The notes beneath the pieces are model-generated. The model saw only the letters and a program-made list of their open reading frames with translations. It was not told the origin of the DNA and searched no databases. Source: Bacilli bacterium (GTDB taxonomy: Bacteria; Bacillota_I; Bacilli_A; RF39; UBA660). Taken from it: a stretch of 14,722 nucleotides of DNA. Shown here piece after piece: positions 5,853 through 12,443 of the stretch; within the stretch, counting starts at the first letter, position 1; each line of letters begins with the position of its first letter. The DNA lies in contig JAQUFI010000029.1 in NCBI GenBank assembly GCA_028684735.1, positions 1 to 14,722 on the forward strand, written 5' to 3'. Position numbers and translations under genes: made by a program.

Positions 5853-6287
5853 CTCTGTTTGTGCATATTTTTTCTTTTCTTCCATCATATATTCTGATAT
5901 TTCAGTCTCAATTTCAGGTAAAGCATCTCTCTCAATTTTAGATAAGACGACAACCTCTTTAATTGTATCAATATAGACTTTACCCCATATCAAACCCATT
6001 GATAAATTTAAATCACTAAACATATCAGGTGTGATAGCAATATAAAAGTATCCAAATAACAATCTCTTTTGCCCCAATAAAATCCTTTTGTTTGTAAGAA
6101 CAACAACATAAGTAGAAATAATATCAAAAAAACTATCATTCTTTTGAGCCGCAAAAGCATATCTTACTTCTTCCCCAGGATTTAAATGCATATCAATTAT
6201 CTTAGCATGACTTTTAAGGCGCCAGCAAATAGTAAGCGGATATTTTCTTTTAAATGTTTTTAATTTATCATATAGTGGTGATTTCAT
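5844..6287 (-). CDS. Bacterial PH-domain protein
   Basis: A 147-residue protein with a single bacterial pleckstrin-homology-like domain. The recognisable core is LNPGEEVRYAFAAQ (35-48), then VVVLTNKRILLGQK (61-74), where LTNKRIL is the hallmark strand, then DTIKEVVVL (107-115). Short proteins of this type are common in Firmicutes; ligand and role are generally unknown. No membrane segment or signal is visible. The last 25 residues are charged and helical. The start has a GGGGG site (6294-6298) that abuts the stop codon of the upstream thioredoxin-like gene, with 11 bp between the genes. Translational coupling is therefore likely, although one partner is extracytoplasmic and the other cytoplasmic. 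Confidence 0.75.
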   Translation of the reverse strand: MKSPLYDKLKTFKRKYPLTICWRLKSHAKIIDMHLNPGEEVRYAFAAQKNDSFFDIISTYVVVLTNKRILLGQKRLLFGYFYIAITPDMFSDLNLSMGLIWGKVYIDTIKEVVVLSKIERDALPEIETEISEYMMEEKKKYAQTEKK

Positions 6288-6298
6288 AACAATCCCCC

Positions 6299-7084
6299 TT
6301 ATTCAATAAAACCATTTTTTTCTAAAAAATCAAGATAGATTTCTTTGTTAGCTGCGCCCTTGACACTATCTATTGTTTTATTGTTTTCAACGACTAACAT
6401 TAATGGTGTTCCCCACTCATTATCTTTTAAAAATGCTAATGATGACAGGACATATTCTCCCTCTTCGTTACTTAATCCAGATAAATTAAAGTAATTAATC
6501 TTAACATTCTCTTCTTTAGCTATTTCATAGAAAATAGGGCGAACAGATTCACAAGCACCACAACCAACTTGACCATAGACAATAATCTCTTTGTTCTTAC
6601 TATTTAATAATTGTTTATAATCATCCAAATCAATATAATTGATAGGCAATTTTGCCTCGTCACCAATTATTTTATTTTCTTGAAGAAAACCAAACAATTC
6701 TTCTTCTAACATATAACCTTTTTGATAATCTAAGACTTCCCCATCTTTTAAAATAACTGTATAAGGTGTGCTAAATTCAGATATTTCTAACTTGTCAAGG
6801 ATATAATCTAAATCATTATCTCTAAGATCATCTGCATTAAGATAAAAATAATCAAAATTATAATAATCTTTAAAATCTTTCAATAATGGTGAATAAACTT
6901 TACATGCAGAACATGTTTCACTACCAAGATAGAACATTTCAATTTCTGAACTTTGTAATTTACTATCAAAGTCATTCATTACCCTTTCCTGTTTCTTAGA
7001 ATTATATATCGATAATATCACTATCATTAAAATTATAACTCCTAATACGACCAATATAGTTAATAATCTTTTATTTTCATTCAT
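6299..7084 (-). CDS. Membrane-anchored tandem thioredoxin-fold protein
   Basis: A 261-residue protein with one N-terminal membrane helix (about 7-27, short N-terminus with K5 and R6 inside) followed by two thioredoxin-fold domains, predicted outside the membrane. Domain 1 has the redox site CSAC (Cys58-Cys61) and a cis-proline in STP (Pro107). Domain 2 has CGAC (Cys175-Cys178) and a cis-proline in GTP (Pro227). Both sites look intact, which implies disulfide exchange or reduction of extracytoplasmic thiols, but the direction of electron flow cannot be read from sequence. The start has an AGAAGGA site. It leads a two-gene unit with the PH-domain gene, from an extended -10 promoter. No DsbD/CcdA-type partner is nearby. 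Confidence 0.82.
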   Translation of the reverse strand: MNENKRLLTILVVLGVIILMIVILSIYNSKKQERVMNDFDSKLQSSEIEMFYLGSETCSACKVYSPLLKDFKDYYNFDYFYLNADDLRDNDLDYILDKLEISEFSTPYTVILKDGEVLDYQKGYMLEEELFGFLQENKIIGDEAKLPINYIDLDDYKQLLNSKNKEIIVYGQVGCGACESVRPIFYEIAKEENVKINYFNLSGLSNEEGEYVLSSLAFLKDNEWGTPLMLVVENNKTIDSVKGAANKEIYLDFLEKNGFIE

Positions 7085-7134
7085 TCTTTTTCCTTCTTTC
7101 TCTACAATCTTACTTCACTATTTTGACTACAATA

Positions 7135-7143
7135 ATTATATCA
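7135..7143 (-). promoter_or_regulatory. Extended -10 promoter of the thioredoxin/PH-domain unit
   Basis: Minus strand TGA-TATAAT (hexamer 7135-7140, TG at 7142-7143), about 50 bp before the start codon. No good -35. Confidence 0.55.
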
Positions 7144-7430
7144 TAAATTTTGTCGTTAATTAAATAAATATTCATCTTTTTTAAAAATATTGTTTCTTAT
7201 CATTGCTACTTAAAAGATTATTAGTTAATAAATGTGTGTTAACCCTTTTTAATAAACAATAGTATCTTCTTGATAATTAATTAAAGATAAATGAAAAGAT
7301 TTTCTATCATCTAATATTTTATTATACTTAATCATAAAACCCACTAAAAGAAGATGCCCTATTTTACCATAAAAAACAAGTTTATTATCATTTTCTTAAT
7401 ATGTTTCTGTTTTGAAAGAAAACAATATAA

Positions 7431-7456
7431 AAACAGTAACTATGTAATTACTGTTT
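7431..7456 (-). terminator. Intrinsic terminator of the tRNA-editing-domain gene
   Basis: Stem AAACAGTAA (7431-7439) with TTACTGTTT (7448-7456), 8-nt loop, T-rich tract on the minus strand. It lies 33 bp past the stop codon, unlike most terminators here, which overlap the stop. Confidence 0.6.
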
Positions 7457-7488
7457 ATGGAGTTAAATAATTTTAAAAATGCAAATCT

Positions 7489-7917
7489 TTAAATCATTAC
7501 TAATTTTACTCGACGTATTCCTTTACCAACACTTTCTTCTTTAATTAGTTTAACATGAGAAAGTTCAGAAGTATTTTTAACATGAGGGCCACCACATATT
7601 TCAAGTGAAATATCACCCAATTTATAAACAGACACGGTATTACCATACTCGAATGTACCGTGAGCGCCCATACTTTTGGCTTCCTCTAAAGTCATTTCAA
7701 GTTTCGTAACTGGCAAATTCATATCAATATATTTATTAATTCGGTCAACTAGTTCTATCTTTTCTTCATCTGACATCTTACGCTCTAAATCAAAATCAAA
7801 TCTTAGTCTTTCATCATCCATATTGCCACCGCTCCATTCGGTTTCATGCCCATACATTTCTTTTATTACAATTAGTGCGATATGAGATATGGTATGATAT
7901 TTTGTTTTATTATCCAT
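7489..7917 (-). CDS. Free-standing Ala/Thr-tRNA editing (SAD-domain) protein, AlaX-like
   Basis: A 142-residue protein corresponding to the second additional domain of alanyl- and threonyl-tRNA synthetases (Pfam PF07973), without any synthetase part. Such proteins hydrolyse mischarged tRNAs in trans. The metal/editing-site residues are present: H8-x3-H12 (YHTISH) and C108-x3-H112 in ICGGPHV. Flanking segments EEAKSMGAHGTFEYG (78-92) and GIRRVKLV near the end match the AlaRS editing region, where the motif is usually CGGTHV; here Thr is Pro. Substrate (Ser or Gly on tRNA-Ala, or Ser on tRNA-Thr) cannot be decided. The start has AGGAGG, and it is monocistronic with its own promoter and terminator. 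Confidence 0.8.
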   Translation of the reverse strand: MDNKTKYHTISHIALIVIKEMYGHETEWSGGNMDDERLRFDFDLERKMSDEEKIELVDRINKYIDMNLPVTKLEMTLEEAKSMGAHGTFEYGNTVSVYKLGDISLEICGGPHVKNTSELSHVKLIKEESVGKGIRRVKLVMI

Positions 7918-7948
7918 TTATAGTCCTCCTAAAATTAATTATTAATCA

Positions 7949-7977
7949 ATTATACTAAAAAATAGTCTATTTTCCAA
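7949..7977 (-). promoter_or_regulatory. Sigma-A promoter of the tRNA-editing-domain gene
   Basis: Minus strand TTGGAA (7972-7977), 17-bp spacer, TATAAT (7949-7954), 31 bp before the start codon. AGGAGG follows just before the ATG. Confidence 0.65.
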
Positions 7978-8029
7978 AGCTTATGATTCAACTATTTATA
8001 AAATGGTTTTTTAAAATTACTAAAAGTCA

Positions 8030-8060
8030 AAACCTCGCAAGATTCTACTTTACGAGGTTT
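8030..8060 (-). terminator. Intrinsic terminator of hpf-secA
   Basis: Eight-bp stem AAACCTCG (8030-8037) with CGAGGTTT (8053-8060), with a possible inner AAG/CTT pairing in the 15-nt loop, then TTTTGACTTTT on the minus strand. It starts 4 bp after the secA stop. Confidence 0.7.
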
Positions 8061-8064
8061 AATT

Positions 8065-10554
8065 TTATTTACCACAGCATTGTTTATATTTTTTACCTGA
8101 TCCACATGGACATAATTCATTACGTCCTATTTTAACAGCTTTCTTTGGAGTACGTTTCTTTACTTTATTAGTGTCAGTTACAGCTTCCCCTTTTAAGACT
8201 TGTTCTCTTTCAGTATTTTGTCTTATTTCAGCTCTTAATAAGTAAATAGTAGTTTGTTTATCAATATTACTTATTAAATCATCAAATAATTCAAAACCTT
8301 CATTAGTATATGCTCGTAGTGGATCTTCTTGAGCATAACCTCTTAAATGAATTCCTTCTCTCAATAATGATAAGGTATTGATGTGTTCCATCCAATAGGT
8401 GTCGATAACTCTTAAATAGATAGCCTTTTCAAACTCATTTTTTATATCTTCTGGAATATCTTCTGTTTTCTCGTTGAATTCTCCAACTACTTTATCATAA
8501 ATAATATCAATTAATTCATCTTCTTTTTTATCTTTTAATGTGTTTATATCAATTTTATCTTTTAGTTGTTCATTGATAACTTCTAGTATTTCACTTACAT
8601 CGTTGTAAGCAAGAGTTCCTTCAACTTCAACATGACCCATAACTAAATCTGTAATATAATTTCCAAATGTCTCTAAAATAGTTTCATGAATTGATTCATT
8701 ATCTAAGATTTCATTTCTTTTATCATAGATGATTTCTCGTTGTTGGTTGATAACATCATCGTATTGGAGTAAAGTCTTTCTAATATCAAAGTTATTACCT
8801 TCAACTCTTTTTTGAGCAGATTCAATACTAGCTGAAATCATTTTATTACGAATTGATAAGTCTCCTTCAAAACCTACTTTTTCTAATAATCCTTTAGCCC
8901 GATCAGTACCAAAACGAACCATTAAATCATCTTCAAAAGATACACAAAATTGTGAGAAACCAGGATCCCCTTGACGACCAGCACGACCTCTTAATTGATT
9001 ATCAATACGCCTTGACTCATGTCGTTCCGTACCAATAACAGCTAATCCACCTAGTTCTCTAACACCTTCACCTAGTTTAATATCGGCTCCACGACCAGCC
9101 ATATTAGTAGCAATCGTTACCGAACCTTTTTGACCAGCTTTCATAATCATTTCTGATTCACGAGCATGGTTTTTAGCATTTAATACTTCATGAGGAATAT
9201 TTTCTTTCTTTAACATCGAACTAATTAATTCACTAGTTTCAACTGCGACTGTACCTACTAAAAGAGGTTGCCCTAAAGCATGTCGTTCCTTAATTTCACT
9301 AACAATAGCTTTAAACTTAGCTTTCTGAGTAGCAAAAATTAAATCACCATAATCAGTTCTAATAACTGGTTTATTGGTAGGGATACTAATAACATACATA
9401 TTATAAATATCACGAAACTCTTCTTCTTCCGTTTTAGCGGTCCCCGTCATACCAGATAATTTTTTATACATTCTAAATAAGTTTTGGAAAGTAATCGTCG
9501 CTAAAGTTTTCGTTTCTTGTTGAATTTCGACTCCCTCTTTAGCTTCAATTGCTTGATGTAAGCCATCAGAATAAGCTCGACCATGCATTAATCTCCCAGT
9601 AAATGGGTCAACAATAACAATCTTACCTTCTTCAACAACATAATCAATATCCAGTTTCATTGCATAATTAGCTTTTAAAGCTTGATTTATATAATGCACA
9701 AGAGTTGTATGTTTAATATCAAATAAATTATCAAGTCCAAACATTTTCTCAGCTTTTTGAATTCCTTCACTATCTAAAGTAACTGCTTTGGTTTTTTCAT
9801 CATAGATATAACCATTATTTTCCTTTAAATTTTTGACGAAATGATCTGATTGGGTATACAAATTAGCTGCTTGCATAGATCCACCAGAAATAATAAGCGG
9901 GGTTCTAGCTTCGTCAATTAAAACAGAGTCAACTTCATCGACAATAACAAAGTTAAATGGTCTTTGAACACGATCACTAGCTTTAACTACCATGTTATCT
10001 CTTAAATAGTCAAAACCAATCTCACTATTAGTTGAATACATAATATCGCAATTATAAGCTTCTCTTTTTTCTTTATGACTTAACTCACGATAATTAACAC
10101 TTACCGTCAATCCTAAAAAGCGATAGATATTGCCCATCCAATCAGCATCACGACCAGCTAAATACTCATTAACTGTAATGATATGAACTCCTTCACCAGT
10201 TAAGGCATTTAAATAGGCTGGCATCGTCGAGGTTAAAGTTTTACCCTCACCAGTTTTCATTTCGGAAATATTACCATAATGAATAGCTAATCCCCCTAAT
10301 ATTTGTACATAATAAGGTTTTTCACCAATCACACGAAAAGCGGTTTCTCGTGAAACCGCAAATGCTTCAACTAAAATATCTTCAAGTGTCTCCCCATCTT
10401 GCAATCTTTGTTTAAACTCAGCTGTTTTAGATTTCAATTCTTCATCTTTAAGTTTACTCATTTCTTCATCTAAAACCATTATTTGATCAGCAATAACTTT
10501 AAACTTTTCTAATTCTTTATATTCATGATCAAATATCTTTTTTAAAAATTTCAT
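8065..10554 (-). CDS. secA: Protein translocase ATPase SecA
   Basis: An 829-residue SecA, the ATPase that drives preproteins through SecYEG. Nucleotide-binding motifs are TGEGKT (101-106, Walker A) and DEVD (206-209, Walker B/DEAD). The pre-protein cross-linking region, helicase-like NBD2 (GTAVET, MAGRGADIKLGEGV, RIDNQLRGRAGRQGDPG) and helical scaffold follow in the usual order. The C-terminus ends in an intact zinc-binding SEC-C motif, CPCGSGKKYKQCC (Cys815, 817, 826, 827), which binds SecB in organisms that have it and ribosome or lipid elsewhere. Length is typical for Firmicutes. The start has an AAGGAAG site 9 nt before the ATG. It follows hpf with no strong terminator between, so co-transcription is likely. 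The usual next gene, prfB, is not present downstream. Confidence 0.98.
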   Translation of the reverse strand: MKFLKKIFDHEYKELEKFKVIADQIMVLDEEMSKLKDEELKSKTAEFKQRLQDGETLEDILVEAFAVSRETAFRVIGEKPYYVQILGGLAIHYGNISEMKTGEGKTLTSTMPAYLNALTGEGVHIITVNEYLAGRDADWMGNIYRFLGLTVSVNYRELSHKEKREAYNCDIMYSTNSEIGFDYLRDNMVVKASDRVQRPFNFVIVDEVDSVLIDEARTPLIISGGSMQAANLYTQSDHFVKNLKENNGYIYDEKTKAVTLDSEGIQKAEKMFGLDNLFDIKHTTLVHYINQALKANYAMKLDIDYVVEEGKIVIVDPFTGRLMHGRAYSDGLHQAIEAKEGVEIQQETKTLATITFQNLFRMYKKLSGMTGTAKTEEEEFRDIYNMYVISIPTNKPVIRTDYGDLIFATQKAKFKAIVSEIKERHALGQPLLVGTVAVETSELISSMLKKENIPHEVLNAKNHARESEMIMKAGQKGSVTIATNMAGRGADIKLGEGVRELGGLAVIGTERHESRRIDNQLRGRAGRQGDPGFSQFCVSFEDDLMVRFGTDRAKGLLEKVGFEGDLSIRNKMISASIESAQKRVEGNNFDIRKTLLQYDDVINQQREIIYDKRNEILDNESIHETILETFGNYITDLVMGHVEVEGTLAYNDVSEILEVINEQLKDKIDINTLKDKKEDELIDIIYDKVVGEFNEKTEDIPEDIKNEFEKAIYLRVIDTYWMEHINTLSLLREGIHLRGYAQEDPLRAYTNEGFELFDDLISNIDKQTTIYLLRAEIRQNTEREQVLKGEAVTDTNKVKKRTPKKAVKIGRNELCPCGSGKKYKQCCGK

Positions 10555-10577
10555 TTTGTCATTCTTCCTTTCATGTC

Positions 10578-10603
10578 AAATAACATTTTATCAAAATAAC
10601 ATT
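10578..10603. repeat. Direct repeat in the hpf-secA gap
   Basis: AAATAACATT occurs twice, at 10578-10587 and 10594-10603, 16 bp apart in the 87-bp hpf-secA gap. It could be a binding site or a chance repeat in AT-rich DNA. Confidence 0.35.
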
Positions 10604-10641
10604 AAAAACAAAAGTAAAATTGATGTTTTATCAGAAATGAG

Positions 10642-11172
10642 TTATTTTGTTTCAATAATTCCATAATTTCCATCTTTTCTTTGATATAAGACAGATATTT
10701 TTTCTGTTTTAGCATCTTCAAATACGAAAAAGGAATGATCTAACAAATTCATTTGTAAAATAGCTTCTTCTTCGCTCATTGGTTTTAATTCAATTTCTTT
10801 TCTTCTGACAATTTTATTTTCATCTTCTTCAACACCATTATCATAATCAAAATTAAAATCTAAGGTATTAACACGATTATTTTTATGATGCATTCTCGTT
10901 TTATTTTTCCTTATTTGGCTTTCTAATTTCTCTGATACTAAGTCAATAGCAGCATATAAATCTTCATGTGCATTTTCACCACGCAAAATAATTTTCTTTG
11001 CTGGTATCGTTACTTCAATTATTTGTTGATGACCACTAATTCTAGCAACCACATTTGCTGTCATATCATCAGGATTATCAAAATACTTATCTAACCTCCC
11101 AATCTTTTCTTCGACATATTCTCTAATTGGTTCAGTAATTTTAATTTTATTACCACGAATATTAAATTTCAT
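10642..11172 (-). CDS. hpf: Ribosome hibernation promoting factor, long form
   Basis: A 176-residue long-form HPF, the protein that pairs 70S ribosomes into inactive 100S dimers in stationary phase or stress. Residues 1-95 form the ribosome-binding HPF/RaiA domain (MKFNIRGNKIKITEPIREYV, then LRGENAHEDLYAAIDLVSEKLESQIRK). A charged linker follows, and residues 121-176 form the dimerisation domain (VRRKEIELKPMSEEEAILQMNLLDHSFFVF with the terminal VLYQRKDGNYGIIE). The start is confirmed by AGGAGG 9 nt before the ATG. Its -10 lies only 6 nt before that site, so the leader is very short. It is followed by secA, the common Firmicute order. Confidence 0.96.
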   Translation of the reverse strand: MKFNIRGNKIKITEPIREYVEEKIGRLDKYFDNPDDMTANVVARISGHQQIIEVTIPAKKIILRGENAHEDLYAAIDLVSEKLESQIRKNKTRMHHKNNRVNTLDFNFDYDNGVEEDENKIVRRKEIELKPMSEEEAILQMNLLDHSFFVFEDAKTEKISVLYQRKDGNYGIIETK

Positions 11173-11193
11173 TCAATCAATCCTCCTATTACA

Positions 11194-11202
11194 ATTATAT
11201 CA
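11194..11202 (-). promoter_or_regulatory. Extended -10 promoter of hpf-secA
   Basis: Minus strand TGA-TATAAT (hexamer 11194-11199, TG at 11201-11202), 6 nt before AGGAGG. The predicted mRNA starts at the ribosome site. No recognisable -35. Confidence 0.6.
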
Positions 11203-11247
11203 TGTTTTATAACTTAGAAAAAGAACTAATTTAAAATTGATAACAAA

Positions 11248-11272
11248 AAAACGACTACACTAAAGCCGTTTT
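11248..11272 (-). terminator. Intrinsic terminator of the cold-shock gene
   Basis: Eight-bp stem (one G-U pair) between 11248-11255 and 11265-11272, 9-nt loop, then a run of seven T on the minus strand. It is made from the last six codons and the TAG stop (11255-11257). Confidence 0.75.
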
Positions 11273-11467
11273 AATCTCTACTACATTTTTTGCTTGCAAA
11301 CCTTTATCTGTTCTAACTAGTTCGAATTCAACATATTGGCCCTCCACCAATGTTTTATAACCTTCAGATAGGATAGATGAATAATGAATAAAGATATCTT
11401 CACCCTCCTTGTACTCAATAAATCCGAACCCCTTTTCATTGTTGAACCACTTAACCTTACCTCTCAT
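11255..11467 (-). CDS. Cold-shock domain protein (Csp family)
   Basis: A 70-residue single cold-shock domain that binds single-stranded RNA or DNA and acts as an RNA chaperone in the cytoplasm. The motifs RNP1 (KGFGFI, 12-17) and RNP2 (DIFIHY, 24-29) and the VKWFN opening (5-9) are intact. Length is typical (65-70), with a short TALV extension. The start has an AAGGAG site. Two ATGs lie close together at the start; only the one at 11467 is in frame with the domain start. A TTGAAA-17-GATAAT promoter predicts a leader of about 30 nt, much shorter than the long cold-induced leader of E. coli cspA. It is divergent from agrB. Which Csp paralogue it is cannot be told. Confidence 0.95.
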   Translation of the reverse strand: MRGKVKWFNNEKGFGFIEYKEGEDIFIHYSSILSEGYKTLVEGQYVEFELVRTDKGLQAKNVVEIKTALV

Positions 11468-11502
11468 AACATAATCTCCTTCTAGTAATTGCTTACAATT
11501 TA

Positions 11503-11531
11503 ATTATCTACCAAAAGGACATCTATTTCAA
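11503..11531 (-). promoter_or_regulatory. Sigma-A promoter of the cold-shock gene
   Basis: Minus strand TTGAAA (11526-11531), 17-bp spacer, GATAAT (11503-11508). An inverted repeat CTATTT/AAATAG (11523-11539) is centred on the -35 box and might be an operator. Confidence 0.5.
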
Positions 11532-11661
11532 GAAAATAGAATCCTCAAATTTCGACAATGTTTTCTATAAACCTTTTTTGGGTATCAAATATATAGACTT
11601 TAAAATTCTAAACAAAATAATAAGCATATAGTACCAAATTATCTATTAAATGAAATTAATT

Positions 11662-11670
11662 TGCTATACT
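11662..11670 (+). promoter_or_regulatory. Extended -10 promoter of agrBD
   Basis: TGC-TATACT (hexamer 11665-11670), 14 nt before the agrB ATG. No -35 resembling the consensus. The predicted leader is about 8 nt and contains only GTGA as a possible ribosome site. Confidence 0.5.
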
Positions 11671-11684
11671 TTTAATGTGATAAG

Positions 11685-12290
11685 ATGAAAAACTTTTTTG
11701 TTACCAATTTGGAAACTTTTATTATTAAATATAATAAAAGTTTAACTAAAGTAGAATTAGAAAAAATAAGATATGGTTTAATATCTATATATTTATTGAT
11801 TAGTAAGTTACTAGTTATTATTATTCTTGCTTCCTTTTTTAACATTCTTAAAGAAACTATATTATTTATGATTGTTTATGGTTTTATTAAGATGACTTCC
11901 TTTGGATTACATGCTTCTAAAAGTTGGTTATGTCTATTAATTTCAATTACTATTTTTATTATTCTTCCTCTTTTTACTAAGAATTTAATTATTAACCAGT
12001 ATTTGAAAATAAGTATAGGCTTAATAACAATCTTTTTATTATTTAAAAACAGTCCTGCAGATACTTTAAAACGACCTATTGTTAATTCTAAAAGAAGATT
12101 AATATTAAAATTACTAACTACTTTTATTGCCATTATTTATGTTAGTCTTAGCATTGGTTTAGAAAACATATATTTATCTAATATTTTATTAATTTCATTA
12201 ATAATTCAAGCAATTGGAACATTTCCTCTTACCTATAAATTATTAAAATTTCCGTATCATAATTATAAAAATTATATGAAAGGAGGATAA
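11685..12290 (+). CDS. agrB: AgrB-type peptide-processing membrane protease
   Basis: A 201-residue multi-spanning membrane cysteine protease that cleaves the C-terminal tail of AgrD and helps form and export the cyclic autoinducer. The catalytic pair is His76 and Cys83 in a GFIKMTSFGLHASKSWLC block (66-83), with the same 7-residue spacing as S. aureus AgrB (His77/Cys84). The second family signature, SPADTLKRPI followed by a basic stretch, is present in the second half. Several hydrophobic helices lie on either side. Its last codons contain the AGGAGG site of agrD, which starts 2 nt after the stop, so the two are coupled. The agrB start itself has only a weak GTGA site. It is divergent from the cold-shock gene. 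Confidence 0.93.
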   Translation: MKNFFVTNLETFIIKYNKSLTKVELEKIRYGLISIYLLISKLLVIIILASFFNILKETILFMIVYGFIKMTSFGLHASKSWLCLLISITIFIILPLFTKNLIINQYLKISIGLITIFLLFKNSPADTLKRPIVNSKRRLILKLLTTFIAIIYVSLSIGLENIYLSNILLISLIIQAIGTFPLTYKLLKFPYHNYKNYMKGG

Positions 12291-12291
12291 T

Positions 12292-12414
12292 ATGTTTAAG
12301 TTATTAGCTAATCTTCTATCTTCTTTGACACTTTTGGCAGCTACCGCAAGTAGTCAAGCTTGCTTATTTGTATTTTGGGATGAAGAAAAAATACCTGATT
12401 GTTTAATTAAATAA
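12292..12414 (+). CDS. agrD: AgrD-type autoinducing peptide precursor
   Basis: A 40-residue precursor directly after agrB, with AGGAGG at 12281-12286. Residues 2-19 form a hydrophobic, amphipathic-looking leader. The signal core is QACLFVFW (22-29) with Cys24 as the presumed thiolactone residue. The acidic tail DEEKIPDCL (30-38) matches the recognition tail of AgrD peptides (D/E-rich, then Pro, then Leu). AgrB would cleave in or after FVFW; counting back from the tail Pro gives either a five-residue ring (C-L-F-V-F) or a six-residue ring (C-L-F-V-F-W). A second cysteine (Cys37) in the tail is unusual. The A-C-L plus aromatic core resembles clostridial peptides such as that of C. perfringens. 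Confidence 0.88.
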   Translation: MFKLLANLLSSLTLLAATASSQACLFVFWDEEKIPDCLIK

Positions 12415-12416
12415 AA

Positions 12417-12443
12417 TTAAAAGCATTCAATGAATGCTTTTAA
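12417..12443. terminator. Bidirectional terminator between agrBD and agrC
   Basis: Twelve-bp perfect stem TTAAAAGCATTC (12417-12428) with GAATGCTTTTAA (12432-12443) and a 3-nt loop. It starts 3 bp after the agrD stop and contains the agrC stop (12440-12442), so it can end both convergent transcripts. The T-runs are short. Confidence 0.65.

Larger units (their letters stand above)
7085..7488. other. 404-bp non-coding stretch
   Basis: The left end carries the thioredoxin gene's ribosome site and promoter; the right end carries the terminator of the tRNA-editing gene. The middle (about 7150-7425) is very AT-rich and shows no open frame with a ribosome site. A minus-strand TATAAT at 7321-7326 and an inverted repeat GTTAA/TTAAC near 7222-7242 are the only items of note, and neither is enough to call an RNA gene. 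Confidence 0.4.

Noticed and set aside
7676..7885. 69-codon plus-strand frame
   Set aside because: Antisense to the tRNA-editing-domain gene, which has conserved motifs; Ser-rich shadow.
11540..11660. AgrA (LytTR) binding repeats upstream of agrB
   Set aside because: AAATTA occurs at 11636 and 11653, but the 17-bp offset and sequence do not fit the known AgrA repeat pattern with its offset of about 21 bp; AT-rich background makes such repeats common.
11876..12133. 85-codon minus-strand frame
   Set aside because: Antisense to agrB across its catalytic region; no ribosome site.
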